This document shows positions 1 to 7,754 of a DNA stretch of 9,934 nt, piece by piece. Source of the DNA: JAZQLP01 sp045629205. GTDB taxonomy: Bacteria > Bacillota > Clostridia > Oscillospirales > UBA644. The notes beneath the pieces were generated by a model. It was not told the origin of the DNA. It saw only the letters and a list, made by a program, of their open reading frames with translations, and searched no databases. The stretch is from positions 1 to 9,934 of the forward strand of contig JAZQQT010000060.1 in assembly GCA_045629205.1 (NCBI GenBank), given 5' to 3'. The position numbers and the translations under genes are program-made. Every line of letters starts with the position of its first letter. The first letter of the stretch is position 1.

Positions 1-239
1 AAAACGCGGTCGCAGTCGTTATCGAGAGATTCGGAAATATCATCGAGCTGCGGCTCGGAAAAAACAGTTTTGCTTACGCTTCCGAACAGCTCCTCCGAGA
101 TATTTTCGACGTCGTATCTGTTGATTATTCTGACTTTTTCAAGCCCTTTTATCATAAGAAGATTTTTTGCGTCATTGAGAAGAGCTCTCGCCTCATTATC
201 GAGACCTTTTTTCTTCTCCACGAAAATTCTGTAAACCAA
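1..239 (-). CDS. purL: Phosphoribosylformylglycinamidine synthase, long single-chain form, N-terminal fragment
   Basis: This is the 5' end of the next operon gene; it continues beyond the left edge. Reading the minus strand from 239 gives 79 codons starting MVYRIFVEKKKGLDNEARAL and including IKGLEKVRIINRYDVENISE and TVFSEPQLDD. I recognise this as the start of the roughly 1,200-residue clostridial FGAM synthase, which makes FGAM from FGAR, ATP and glutamine without separate PurS and PurQ subunits. The start is TTG at 239-237, the first codon after the in-frame purD stop TAA, so the gap is 0 nt and no upstream start is possible. A strong GGAGGA lies 7 nt before it, inside the end of purD. The next in-frame ATG is about 28 codons in and would remove conserved sequence. 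The non-ATG start and truncation make this gene easy to miss. Identity rests on recalled family resemblance. Confidence 0.85.
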   Translation of the reverse strand, partial: MVYRIFVEKKKGLDNEARALLNDAKNLLMIKGLEKVRIINRYDVENISEELFGSVSKTVFSEPQLDDISESLDNDCDRV

Positions 240-1511
240 TTACCGTTCCTCCTTTGCCATAAGGGCGCGTTTTCCGATGTCTTTGCGGTAATACGAATCT
301 TCAAAATATATTTTTTTCACGTTGGCATAAGAAATTTCGAGCGCTTCGGGAAGAGTGTCCGCCGTTGCGGTAACTCCGAGCACCCTGCCTCCGTTCGTGC
401 GAAGAACGTTTCCGTCGAGTTTTGCACCCGCGACGTAAACTTCGGCACCGAGATTTTCGGGAATGATAATCTCGTAATTTTTCTTATATGCCAGAGGATA
501 ACCTTTTGATGCCATTATGACACAGGCGGCGCATCCGTCGGAAAACTCGACCATGTCGGGGGTGAGAGTTCCGTTTGTTGTGGCCTGCATCACGGTGAGA
601 AGATCGCTTTTGAGAAGCGGAAGAACAACCTGTGTTTCGGGGTCACCGAACCGGCAGTTATATTCAATGACCTTAGGTCCGTCGGGCGTGATCATAAGCC
701 CGAAATAGAGACAGCCCCTGAATGTCCTGCCCTCGGCGTTCATTGCCTTGATCGTGGGAAGGAATATCTTTTCCATGCATTCGTCGGCAATTTCTTTTGT
801 GTAATACGGATTCGGGGCAACAGTGCCCATTCCTCCGGTATTGAGACCGGTATCTCCGTCGCCGGCTCTTTTGTGGTCCATGGAAGAGACCATGGGAACG
901 ACCGTTTTTCCGTCGGTAAACGAAAGGACCGAAACTTCGGGACCGGTGAGGAATTCTTCTATGACAATCTGATTTCCGCTTTCGCCGAACTGCTTGTCTT
1001 CCATGATGGATTTAACGGCATCGAAAGCCTGCCCGCGGGTCTCGGCGATTATAACGCCTTTTCCGAGAGCGAGTCCGTCGGCTTTAATAACAACGGGGAT
1101 TTTGCAGGTCTTAAGATATTCGCCCGCTTCGGCGGGATTTGTGAATACGTTGTATTCCGCAGTGGGAATACCGTATTTTTTCATAAGGTTTTTCGAGAAA
1201 ACCTTGCTTCCTTCGATAATCGCCGCATTTGCGGTGGGACCGAAGCAGGGTATGCCGACAGCGTTGAGTCTGTCGACAGCCCCGAGAACAAGAGGATCAT
1301 CGGGGGCGACTACGGCGTAGTCTATCCCCTTTCCGACGGCAAAATCGACTATGCCGTCCAGATCCTTTGCTCCGATATCGACGCAGATCGCGTCTTTGGC
1401 TATTCCGCCGTTACCGGGAAGCGCATAAATCTCGGTAACGGATTTGTTTTCTTTGAGTTTTTTGATTATCGCATGTTCACGGCCGCCGCCGCCGACAACT
1501 AATAATTTCAT
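240..1511 (-). CDS. purD: Phosphoribosylamine-glycine ligase (GAR synthetase)
   Basis: PurD joins glycine to 5-phosphoribosylamine using ATP, giving GAR, the second step of cytosolic purine synthesis. At 423 residues it has the usual bacterial length. The N-terminal domain opens with GGGGREH (7-13). The ATP-grasp core shows GSKVFSKNLM (101-110), KADGLALGKGV (143-153), DHKRAGDGDTGLNTGGMG (212-229) and the metal-binding region YNCRFGDPETQ (284-294). The C-terminal part ends in a charged tail. The ATG at 1511 follows GGAG by about 6 nt, and the preceding transformylase stops 14 nt upstream. The end of this gene carries the ribosome binding site for purL, so the two are probably translationally coupled. 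Nothing appears broken or missing. Confidence 0.97.
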   Translation of the reverse strand: MKLLVVGGGGREHAIIKKLKENKSVTEIYALPGNGGIAKDAICVDIGAKDLDGIVDFAVGKGIDYAVVAPDDPLVLGAVDRLNAVGIPCFGPTANAAIIEGSKVFSKNLMKKYGIPTAEYNVFTNPAEAGEYLKTCKIPVVIKADGLALGKGVIIAETRGQAFDAVKSIMEDKQFGESGNQIVIEEFLTGPEVSVLSFTDGKTVVPMVSSMDHKRAGDGDTGLNTGGMGTVAPNPYYTKEIADECMEKIFLPTIKAMNAEGRTFRGCLYFGLMITPDGPKVIEYNCRFGDPETQVVLPLLKSDLLTVMQATTNGTLTPDMVEFSDGCAACVIMASKGYPLAYKKNYEIIIPENLGAEVYVAGAKLDGNVLRTNGGRVLGVTATADTLPEALEISYANVKKIYFEDSYYRKDIGKRALMAKEER

Positions 1512-1525
1512 TTTTACTCCGATTA

Positions 1526-2710
1526 TCAGTGATGGAAAAGTCTCATGCCGGTAAACGCCATGGAGATGCCTCTTTCGTTGCAGGCATCGATGCAGAGGGA
1601 ATCTCTGATTGATCCGCCGGGTTCGGCAATATAAGCTACGCCGCTTCTGTATGCTCTTTCGATGTTATCCGGGAACGGGAAGAAGGCATCGGAACCGAGA
1701 GACACACCTTTGATAGTTGCGAGATATGCTTTTTCTTCTTCTGCCGTAAACGGTTCGGGTCTTTCGGTGAAATATTTCTGCCAGTTTCCTTCTGCGCAGA
1801 CATCTTCTTCGTTCTTGTTGATGTAGCCGTCGATGACATTGTCTCTTTCGGGTCTGCCGAGAGTGGGAAGGAACGGAAGATTCAAAACCTTGTCGCTCTG
1901 ACGGAGGAACCATGTATCAGCCTTGCCTCCGGCAAGTCTCGTGCAGTGGATACGGGACTGCTGTCCTGCACCTACGCCTATCGCCTGACCGTCTACGGCA
2001 TAGCAAACAGAGTTGGACTGTGTATATTTGAGTGTTATGAGAGCAACGATAAGGTCGCGTTTTGCGCTTTCGGGAAGTTCTTTATTTTCGGTAACGACGT
2101 TTTCAAGAAGCGCTCTGTTGATTTCGAAATTGTTTCTTCCCTGCTCAAATGTGATGCCGAATACCTGCTTGCGTTCGGTAACTTCGGGAACATAATCGGG
2201 ATCTATCTGAACGATGTTGTAGTTGCCTTTTCTCTTTGTTTTGAGAATTTCAAGTGCTTCGGGCTCATATCCCGGAGCGATGATACCGTCGGAAACTTCT
2301 CTTTCAATGAGTTTGGCAGTGGTAACATCGCAAACATCGGAAAGAGAAATCCAGTCGCCGAATGAGCACATACGGTCGGTTCCTCTTGCTCTTGCAAATG
2401 CACATGCAAGCGGAGAATCGTCGAGACCTTCGACATCGTCTACGAAGCATGCTTTTTTGAGTTTATCGGAAAGAGGAATGCCGACAGCCGCGGAAGTGGG
2501 GCTGACATGTTTGAAAGAAGTAGCTGCGGGAAGACCGAGAGCGGCTTTAAGTTCCTTGACAAGCTGCCATCCGTTGAATGCGTCGAGGAAGTTTATATAA
2601 CCCGGTCTGCCGGACAGAATGGTAATGGGAAGTTCGGAACCGTCCGCCATATAGATGCGGGAAGGTTTCTGATTGGGGTTACAACCGTATTTAAGTTCGA
2701 ATTCTTTCAT
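1526..2710 (-). CDS. purH: Stand-alone AICAR transformylase (PurH-type, without the IMP cyclohydrolase domain)
   Basis: This enzyme transfers a formyl group from 10-formyltetrahydrofolate to AICAR (ZMP), giving FAICAR. The 394 residues correspond to the transformylase part of PurH. Visible motifs are LKYGCNPNQ (6-14), the Lys-His catalytic pair in FKHVSPTSAAVG (66-77), SNSVCYA (232-238), GAGQQSRIHCTRLAG (247-261), SLGSDAFFPFPDNIERA (337-353) and YIAEPGGSIRD (360-370), ending RLFHH. The N-terminal MGS-like cyclohydrolase domain of a canonical PurH of about 510 residues is absent; the protein begins directly at the transformylase. The preceding gene carries a PurO-type cyclohydrolase domain that supplies the missing step. 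The ATG at 2710 has GAGG about 9 nt upstream and lies 10 nt after the previous stop. ZMP, its substrate, is what the ZTP riboswitch at the operon head reports on. Confidence 0.93.
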   Translation of the reverse strand: MKEFELKYGCNPNQKPSRIYMADGSELPITILSGRPGYINFLDAFNGWQLVKELKAALGLPAATSFKHVSPTSAAVGIPLSDKLKKACFVDDVEGLDDSPLACAFARARGTDRMCSFGDWISLSDVCDVTTAKLIEREVSDGIIAPGYEPEALEILKTKRKGNYNIVQIDPDYVPEVTERKQVFGITFEQGRNNFEINRALLENVVTENKELPESAKRDLIVALITLKYTQSNSVCYAVDGQAIGVGAGQQSRIHCTRLAGGKADTWFLRQSDKVLNLPFLPTLGRPERDNVIDGYINKNEEDVCAEGNWQKYFTERPEPFTAEEEKAYLATIKGVSLGSDAFFPFPDNIERAYRSGVAYIAEPGGSIRDSLCIDACNERGISMAFTGMRLFHH

Positions 2711-2720
2711 GTCTTTATCC

Positions 2721-4058
2721 TCATTTATTCTTATTTATTATTCTTTCGGTCTGTTCTCCGGTCTTAACATCGGTATAGCGGACGTAGAGTGAAATCTTAT
2801 TTGCCTCGTCAAGATTGTTCCAGATATCGTTTGTAAATTCGTCGATATCGTTCGGAACGGATACTCTTTCGGGTTCACCCTGGAAGGTGGGGATGGGATT
2901 GCCGTCGGTAACGTATGTATGAATGAAATGTCCGAGTCCTGCCTTGGAAGGATAATCGAAGGTATATCTTGCGCAGTCGCTTCCTTCGGCATCGATACTC
3001 TTGAGAATGCTCATTTTATAATCGAAACCGTTGTTTCCGAAGTTTACGATACCGCTTATTCTCGGCGTGAAGTTGGGAGCATCGGGCTCGAATTCGCGGG
3101 TTTTGAGCGCCTTGCAGAAGCATTTGCCGTCTTTTATGAAATCGTAAATGGTGTCGGTCTGGTCGCCGTTTGTAACGATCAGTTTATTGTCGATTGAACG
3201 GACGGCGGCATAGATGATAAGAGAAGGATCCGCAACCTTGGAAGCGTCGAAGGGTTCGGTGAAAACTTCGCCGTTTTTAACGGTAAAAATACGGTTGCGG
3301 CTGTTTGCGCTTCTGCCCATAATGAAGTAGGCGATCGCAGCCTTGCTGCCGTCTGCGGTCGTGCCTATAACTATTCCTCTCCCGACATAAGGATTGCCGG
3401 AAATCGTTTCGCCCATTGTTTTGATTTCGTAAATGTTCATAGCCTTTTTCTTTTCCTTTCTTATTTCAGCCGAGACCTTTTCGACGGATTGCGGTAAGAT
3501 AATCCATTCGGCCTCTTCCATAACTCTTTTCTGTAATATTTCAGGTGTATCACCGTCGAGCACGTTGACGGCTTTCTGCATGATAATTTCGCCGCCGTCT
3601 GGTATTTCGTTGACGAAATGCACTGTAGCGCCCGTGACCTTTACACCCTTTGCAAGCGCAGCCTCGTGAACACGAAGCCCGAAATACCCTTCACCGCAAA
3701 ATGACGGTATAAGGGCGGGATGAACGTTGATGATGCGCCTCGGATATTTTGACGTGAACGCCTTTCCGAGAATAACCATAAACCCGGCAAGAACGACAAG
3801 CTCGATACCGTTTGCTTCGAGTTCCGCGATGACGGCCTGTTCGAAATCGGCACGGACCGGATAATCTTTTTTGCAGACGACCGCCGTTTTGATTCCGGCT
3901 TTCTTCGCTCTTTCGAGAGCGTATGCGTCGGGTTTATCGGCAAGAACGAGAGCAATCACGCCGTTTTTTATATTTCCGTTTTGACAATTGTCTATTATTG
4001 CCTGAAGATTTGTTCCGCCGCCCGAGACAAGAGCGGCAATTTTTGTTCTGTCGTCCAC
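2721..4058 (-). CDS. purN-purO: Fused GAR transformylase (PurN) and PurO-type IMP cyclohydrolase
   Basis: One uninterrupted frame of 445 residues holds two enzymes. Residues 1 to about 200 are PurN, which formylates GAR with 10-formyltetrahydrofolate: SGGGTNLQAI (12-21), the catalytic Asn and His in INVHPALIPSF (110-120; N111, H113) and the Asp in VNEIPDGGEI (149-158; D154). A lysine-rich link (KEKKKA, 201-206) leads to a PurO-family IMP cyclohydrolase from about 207: NPYVGRGIVIG (222-232), YFIMGRSANSRNRIF (244-258), VTNGDQTDTI (295-304) and GLGHFIHTY (374-382). That domain closes FAICAR to IMP. The start is GTG at 4058 with AAGGTGA just upstream; an in-frame stop precedes it, so no longer form is possible. 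An internal ATG at 3440 (M207, MNIYEI) sits exactly at the domain border after purine-rich AGAAAGGA, so a separate PurO might also be made. Domain calls are by motif recognition. Confidence 0.9.
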   Translation of the reverse strand: MDDRTKIAALVSGGGTNLQAIIDNCQNGNIKNGVIALVLADKPDAYALERAKKAGIKTAVVCKKDYPVRADFEQAVIAELEANGIELVVLAGFMVILGKAFTSKYPRRIINVHPALIPSFCGEGYFGLRVHEAALAKGVKVTGATVHFVNEIPDGGEIIMQKAVNVLDGDTPEILQKRVMEEAEWIILPQSVEKVSAEIRKEKKKAMNIYEIKTMGETISGNPYVGRGIVIGTTADGSKAAIAYFIMGRSANSRNRIFTVKNGEVFTEPFDASKVADPSLIIYAAVRSIDNKLIVTNGDQTDTIYDFIKDGKCFCKALKTREFEPDAPNFTPRISGIVNFGNNGFDYKMSILKSIDAEGSDCARYTFDYPSKAGLGHFIHTYVTDGNPIPTFQGEPERVSVPNDIDEFTNDIWNNLDEANKISLYVRYTDVKTGEQTERIINKNK

Positions 4059-4067
4059 TGTGTCACC

Positions 4068-5108
4068 TTACGCAATAACGATTTTGTCTTCGCCCTTCAC
4101 GATCTCACCCATTACGTATGCATCCTGACCGTTGGCTTTGAGGACTTCTATCGCCTTATCGGCGCTGTCGGAAGGAACAACCACGCTCATGCCGACACCC
4201 ATATTAAAAGTATTGAACATATCGCGTTCCGGAATATTGCCGGTCTTTGCGATAAGATCGAATATGGGAAGAACTCTGACATCGGATTTCTTTACGCGGG
4301 CGCAGAGTCCGTCGGGAATGCTGCGGGGAATATTTTCGTAAAATCCGCCGCCGGTAATATGTGAAACGGATCTGACACTGACCGCATCAATAAGGGCAAG
4401 AACGGGTTTGACGTATATCTTAGTGGGGGTAAGAAGTGTTTCCCCTACCGATTTTCCGCCAAGTTCGGCAACCGGAGCAGAAATATCTTTTGAACCCACG
4501 CCGAAAATCTTACGGACGAGTGAGAAACCGTTTGAATGAACACCCGAAGAAGGAAGAGCGATGATAACGTCGCCTTCGCGCATCGATTCGGGGTTGAGTA
4601 TTTTCTTTTTATCCACAACACCTACCGAGAAGCCGGCAAGGTCATATTCGTCAATGGGATAAAAGCCCGGCATTTCGGCTGTTTCTCCGCCGATGAGAGC
4701 GGCTCCGCTCTGAACACATCCTTCGGCAACGCCGGAAACTATCGCGGCGATTTTTTCGGGAACATTTTTGCCGCAGGCAATATAGTCGAGGAAGAAAAGC
4801 GGTTTTGCGCCGCAACAGATTATATCGTTAACACACATTGCAACGCAGTCAATACCGACAGTGTCGTGTTTGTCCTGAAGAAAAGCAAGCTTGAGTTTAG
4901 TGCCTACGCCGTCGGTTCCGCTGACAAGGACCGGACGTTCGATACCGGTCGTATCAAGCTCGAAAAGTCCGCCGAAACCTCCCACGTCGGAGCATACTCC
5001 GGAGGTGATGGTTCTGGCGATATGAGCCTTCATAAGTTCTACGGCCTTGTAGCCCGCGGTGATATCAACGCCGGCTGCGGCGTAGCTTTCGGACTGTGAA
5101 TTTTTCAT
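4068..5108 (-). CDS. purM: Phosphoribosylformylglycinamidine cyclo-ligase (AIR synthetase)
   Basis: PurM closes FGAM to aminoimidazole ribonucleotide with ATP, the step after PurL. With the start chosen here it has 346 residues, the normal family size. Motifs are YAAAGVDITAGY (9-20), SGTDGVGTKLKLA (63-75), DCVAMCVNDI (87-96), GGETAEMPGF (140-149), HITGGGFYENIPR (250-262) and FNMGVGM (301-307). An in-frame start exists 24 nt upstream (5132), but it overlaps purF. The ATG at 5108 is better: it gives the usual short N-terminus before YAAAGVD and has AAAGGA 7 nt ahead, at the end of purF. It lies 2 nt after the purF stop, which suggests translational coupling. The stop is 9 nt before the GTG of the purN-purO fusion. 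Confidence 0.96.
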   Translation of the reverse strand: MKNSQSESYAAAGVDITAGYKAVELMKAHIARTITSGVCSDVGGFGGLFELDTTGIERPVLVSGTDGVGTKLKLAFLQDKHDTVGIDCVAMCVNDIICCGAKPLFFLDYIACGKNVPEKIAAIVSGVAEGCVQSGAALIGGETAEMPGFYPIDEYDLAGFSVGVVDKKKILNPESMREGDVIIALPSSGVHSNGFSLVRKIFGVGSKDISAPVAELGGKSVGETLLTPTKIYVKPVLALIDAVSVRSVSHITGGGFYENIPRSIPDGLCARVKKSDVRVLPIFDLIAKTGNIPERDMFNTFNMGVGMSVVVPSDSADKAIEVLKANGQDAYVMGEIVKGEDKIVIA

Positions 5109-5110
5109 GT

Positions 5111-6532
5111 TTATTCCTTTCCGTTCCAGCAATAAGTGCAGAGTTTGCAGGGATCTATTCCGATGGCTTTTTCGAGACCTTCAAGGGTCTGGTATTCAAG
5201 AGAATCAAAATGGAACTGTTCGCAGATGCGTTTGCGCAGGTTCCTGCCTCGTTCGGTAGTTCCGTCGGCATACTCGCCGAGATACTCAAATCCCTCTTCC
5301 CCTTCAAGTTCAAGGATTATACGGCGGGCAATGAGTTCCATTTCCGAATTGCTGCGTGAGAAATTGAGATATTTGCAGGCGAACATTATCGGAGGACAGG
5401 CAGAACGCATATGAACCGATTTCGCACCGCTGTTATAAAGGAAGTCCACAGTTTCGCTGAGCTGTGTGCCGCGAACGATACTGTCGTCCACGAAAAGCAA
5501 ATCCTTGTCGCGGATAAGGTCGTTAATCGGAACCTGCTTCATTTTTGCGACCCTGTTGCGTTCTTCCTGATTCGTGGGGATAAAGCTTCTCGCCCATGCG
5601 GGAGTGTATTTTATAAACGGACGCGCAAACTGTTTGCCGCTCGCATTTGAATAACCTATCGCGTGGGGCGTTCCCGAATCCGGAACACCGCTGACATAAT
5701 CCACGTCCGGAAGCGTTCCGTTTGTGATTTCGTTTTCAGCCATTATGGCGCCGTTGCGCATACGCATGACCTCAACATTCGTGCCTTCGTATTCGGCGTT
5801 GGGGAAGCCGTAATACGTCCAGAGGAAGGAGCATATTTTCATCTCGTCTCTTCCCTCTTTGCAAACAGTGAGCTTATCGGGTGTAAGTTCCACGATCTCA
5901 CCGGACCGGAGTTCGGAACAAACCTCGAAACCTATTTTTTCGGCAGCGAATGACTCAAACGTTACACAGTGGCCTTTATCGTTTTTGCCGATGAGAACGG
6001 GAAGCCTGCCGTCTCTGTCTCGGGCGGCAAAAAGTCTGCCGTCCTCACAGAGAATAAGTATGGATGCAGATCCGTCGATAAGACTCTGGGCAAAGGAAAT
6101 GCCTTCTGCTATGGTTTCTTTTTCGTTTATCAATGCGGCTATGATTTCGGTGTAATTGATGCGGTTGCCGCTCATACACTGAAAGATGCCGTTGCAGTCT
6201 TTGAGATAGTCGTCGACTATCTGATTGTGATTATTTATTACTCCGACCATACATATCGCATAAACACCGTGACGTGAGCGTATAAGAAGAGGCTGAGTAT
6301 CGAAATCGCTGATACAGCCGATACACGCATTGCCTTTGAGACGCGCCGATATGTTGTCAAATTTTGTGCGGAAAGGAGAATTTTCTATATTGTGTATTTC
6401 TCTCTCGAATGCTCCGTCTTTTACGGATGCCATTCCGGCTCTGTATTTGCCGAGATGCGAGTGATAATCAACGCCGAAGAATACGTCGCTTACCGAATCC
6501 GTTTTTGCAGTTATTCCGAAGAAACCGCCCAT
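5111..6532 (-). CDS. purF: PurF-like amidophosphoribosyltransferase with a degenerate glutaminase site
   Basis: Canonical PurF makes 5-phosphoribosylamine from PRPP and glutamine, the committed purine step. This 473-residue protein has the family architecture: an N-terminal Ntn-hydrolase-like domain (1 to about 230) and a C-terminal phosphoribosyltransferase domain with the PRPP loop LLFVDDSIVRGTQ (345-357). The N-terminus reads MGGFFGI, so the nucleophilic Cys expected after Met or after a propeptide is Gly, and no Cys occurs before residue 70. The usual RYST and NGNL glutamine-site motifs are also absent; the aligned stretches read IGCISDFDTQP (71-81) and VGVINNHNQ (96-104). C234, C386 and the C-terminal CKLCTYC (462-468) fall where the Bacillus PurF Fe-S ligands would be. 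I recognise a clostridial paralogue family with this start, but not a published function. The ATG at 6532 has GGAGGT about 6 nt upstream. A canonical PurF may exist elsewhere in the genome. Confidence 0.88.
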   Translation of the reverse strand: MGGFFGITAKTDSVSDVFFGVDYHSHLGKYRAGMASVKDGAFEREIHNIENSPFRTKFDNISARLKGNACIGCISDFDTQPLLIRSRHGVYAICMVGVINNHNQIVDDYLKDCNGIFQCMSGNRINYTEIIAALINEKETIAEGISFAQSLIDGSASILILCEDGRLFAARDRDGRLPVLIGKNDKGHCVTFESFAAEKIGFEVCSELRSGEIVELTPDKLTVCKEGRDEMKICSFLWTYYGFPNAEYEGTNVEVMRMRNGAIMAENEITNGTLPDVDYVSGVPDSGTPHAIGYSNASGKQFARPFIKYTPAWARSFIPTNQEERNRVAKMKQVPINDLIRDKDLLFVDDSIVRGTQLSETVDFLYNSGAKSVHMRSACPPIMFACKYLNFSRSNSEMELIARRIILELEGEEGFEYLGEYADGTTERGRNLRKRICEQFHFDSLEYQTLEGLEKAIGIDPCKLCTYCWNGKE

Positions 6533-6553
6533 GTTTTACCTCCGGCAAGCAGA

Positions 6554-7240
6554 TTATTTTTCAGCAAAGAACAATGCGGAAAGCGTGAGGGGATCTATAT
6601 ATTTTCCGTCTTTGTAAACACGCATATTACCGGATGCGATCTCGTCGATGAGCATTACGCTGCCGTCTTTATCGTAACCGAATTCGAATTTGATATCGTA
6701 AAGAACGAGTCCTTTTTCGAGAAGATCGTCGGCTACAATCTTTGTGATTCTTCTTGTCATTTCTTTTGTGGACTCATACTGTTCTTCGGTCATGATGCCG
6801 AGCATCGCAAGTCCTTCTTTTGTAATCAGCGGATCGCCCTTTTCGTCGTTTTTGAGAGTCATTTCAACGTAAGCGTCGAGGTCTGCGCCCTCTTCGATAT
6901 AATCACCGTAACGGCGGAAGAAACTGCCGACTGCCTTGTAACGGCAGATAACTTCGAGCCCTTTGCCGAAAACCTTTGCGGGGAGAACTTCCATCGTAGT
7001 GTCGGCAAGATCGATGTTGATGTAATGTGTTTTTATACCTGCCGCATTGATTTTGTCAAAGAAATATTTGGACATGCGGAGATTGACGTCGCCTACGCCT
7101 TCGATGGTGAGGCCTACGGTATTTTCACCGGGATCGAACACACCGTCTTTTCCGGTGCAGTCGTCCTTGAATTTGAGAAGGTAATTTCCGTTATCGAGTG
7201 CGAAAACGTCTTTGGTTTTGCCGGTATAAACTTTTTTCAT
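6554..7240 (-). CDS. purC: SAICAR synthetase
   Basis: PurC condenses CAIR with aspartate using ATP to form SAICAR, the substrate PurB then cleaves. At 228 residues it is close to the usual bacterial length. Motifs are YTGKTKDVF (5-13) at the nucleotide-binding N-terminus, VICRYKAVGSFFRRYG (97-112) and its phosphate-binding basic residues, DPLIT (136-140), LVLYDIKFEFG (178-188) and the active-site segment LIDEIASGNMRV (197-208). The ATG at 7240 is preceded by AAGGAGAAC, 10 nt after the purE stop. It directly follows purE, as in many pur operons. The longest open frame on the other strand here (6392-7261) is a shadow of this gene. No defects are seen. Confidence 0.96.
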   Translation of the reverse strand: MKKVYTGKTKDVFALDNGNYLLKFKDDCTGKDGVFDPGENTVGLTIEGVGDVNLRMSKYFFDKINAAGIKTHYINIDLADTTMEVLPAKVFGKGLEVICRYKAVGSFFRRYGDYIEEGADLDAYVEMTLKNDEKGDPLITKEGLAMLGIMTEEQYESTKEMTRRITKIVADDLLEKGLVLYDIKFEFGYDKDGSVMLIDEIASGNMRVYKDGKYIDPLTLSALFFAEK

Positions 7241-7250
7241 GATGTTCTCC

Positions 7251-7745
7251 TTATTTATTGAATTGATCTTCTATGTTTTTATTTTTTTCCAAAACCGCAG
7301 CGGAGTCTTTTTCGCGTTTCGCAGCAAGTTTTGCCGCAAGCGATTTATCGGTAACAGCGAGTATCTCAACGCAGAGCAGTGCCGCGTTTCCGGCGCCGTT
7401 GAGGGCTACTGTGGCTACCGGGATTCCGGTCGGCATCTGAACGGTGGCAAGAAGCGCGTCCATACCTCCGAGATTCCCCGAAACGATCGGGATCCCGACT
7501 ACGGGAAGAGTTGTATTTGCGGCGATGGCTCCGGCAAGATGCGCTGCCATTCCGGCTGCTGCGATCACGGCACCGAAACCGTTCTTTCGTGCCTTTTTCG
7601 CAAACGCCGCAGCCTCTTCGGGAGTGCGGTGCGCGGAAAAGACGTGAACCTCATACGGAACCTCAAAGCTGTCGAGCATATCGCATGCTTTTTTGACTAC
7701 AGGAAGGTCGCTGTCGCTGCCCATTATAATTGCGATTTTCTTCAT
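7251..7745 (-). CDS. purE: N5-carboxyaminoimidazole ribonucleotide mutase, class I
   Basis: This first operon gene encodes a 164-residue PurE. Class I motifs are visible: GSDSDLPVV (9-17), EVHVFSAHRTPEEA (32-45) with the catalytic His region, AAAGMAAHLAG (62-72), and QMPTGIPVATVALNGAGNAALL (split 103-113 and 114-124). The class I pattern implies N5-CAIR as substrate, which is normally made by PurK; no purK lies in this window. The start is ATG at 7745, with GGAGG (7750-7754) 4 nt upstream. An in-frame TTG at 7790 would add 15 residues encoded by the terminator hairpin and is rejected. Expression should depend on read-through of the riboswitch-controlled terminator that ends directly at this ribosome binding site. 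Confidence 0.96.
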   Translation of the reverse strand: MKKIAIIMGSDSDLPVVKKACDMLDSFEVPYEVHVFSAHRTPEEAAAFAKKARKNGFGAVIAAAGMAAHLAGAIAANTTLPVVGIPIVSGNLGGMDALLATVQMPTGIPVATVALNGAGNAALLCVEILAVTDKSLAAKLAAKREKDSAAVLEKNKNIEDQFNK

Positions 7746-7754
7746 ATTTCCTCC

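Noticed and set aside
873..1502. Plus-strand open frame of 209 codons opposite purD
   Set aside because: purD is certain by motif, and its frame accounts for the lack of stops on the opposite strand.
5109..5132. Upstream start for purM, adding 8 residues
   Set aside because: It overlaps the end of purF and lacks a good ribosome binding site; the ATG at 5108 has AAAGGA at proper spacing and the usual PurM N-terminus.
6392..7261. Plus-strand open frame of 289 codons
   Set aside because: It lies opposite purC and the start of purF, both clear by motif; the frame is a shadow with Cys/Phe-rich composition.
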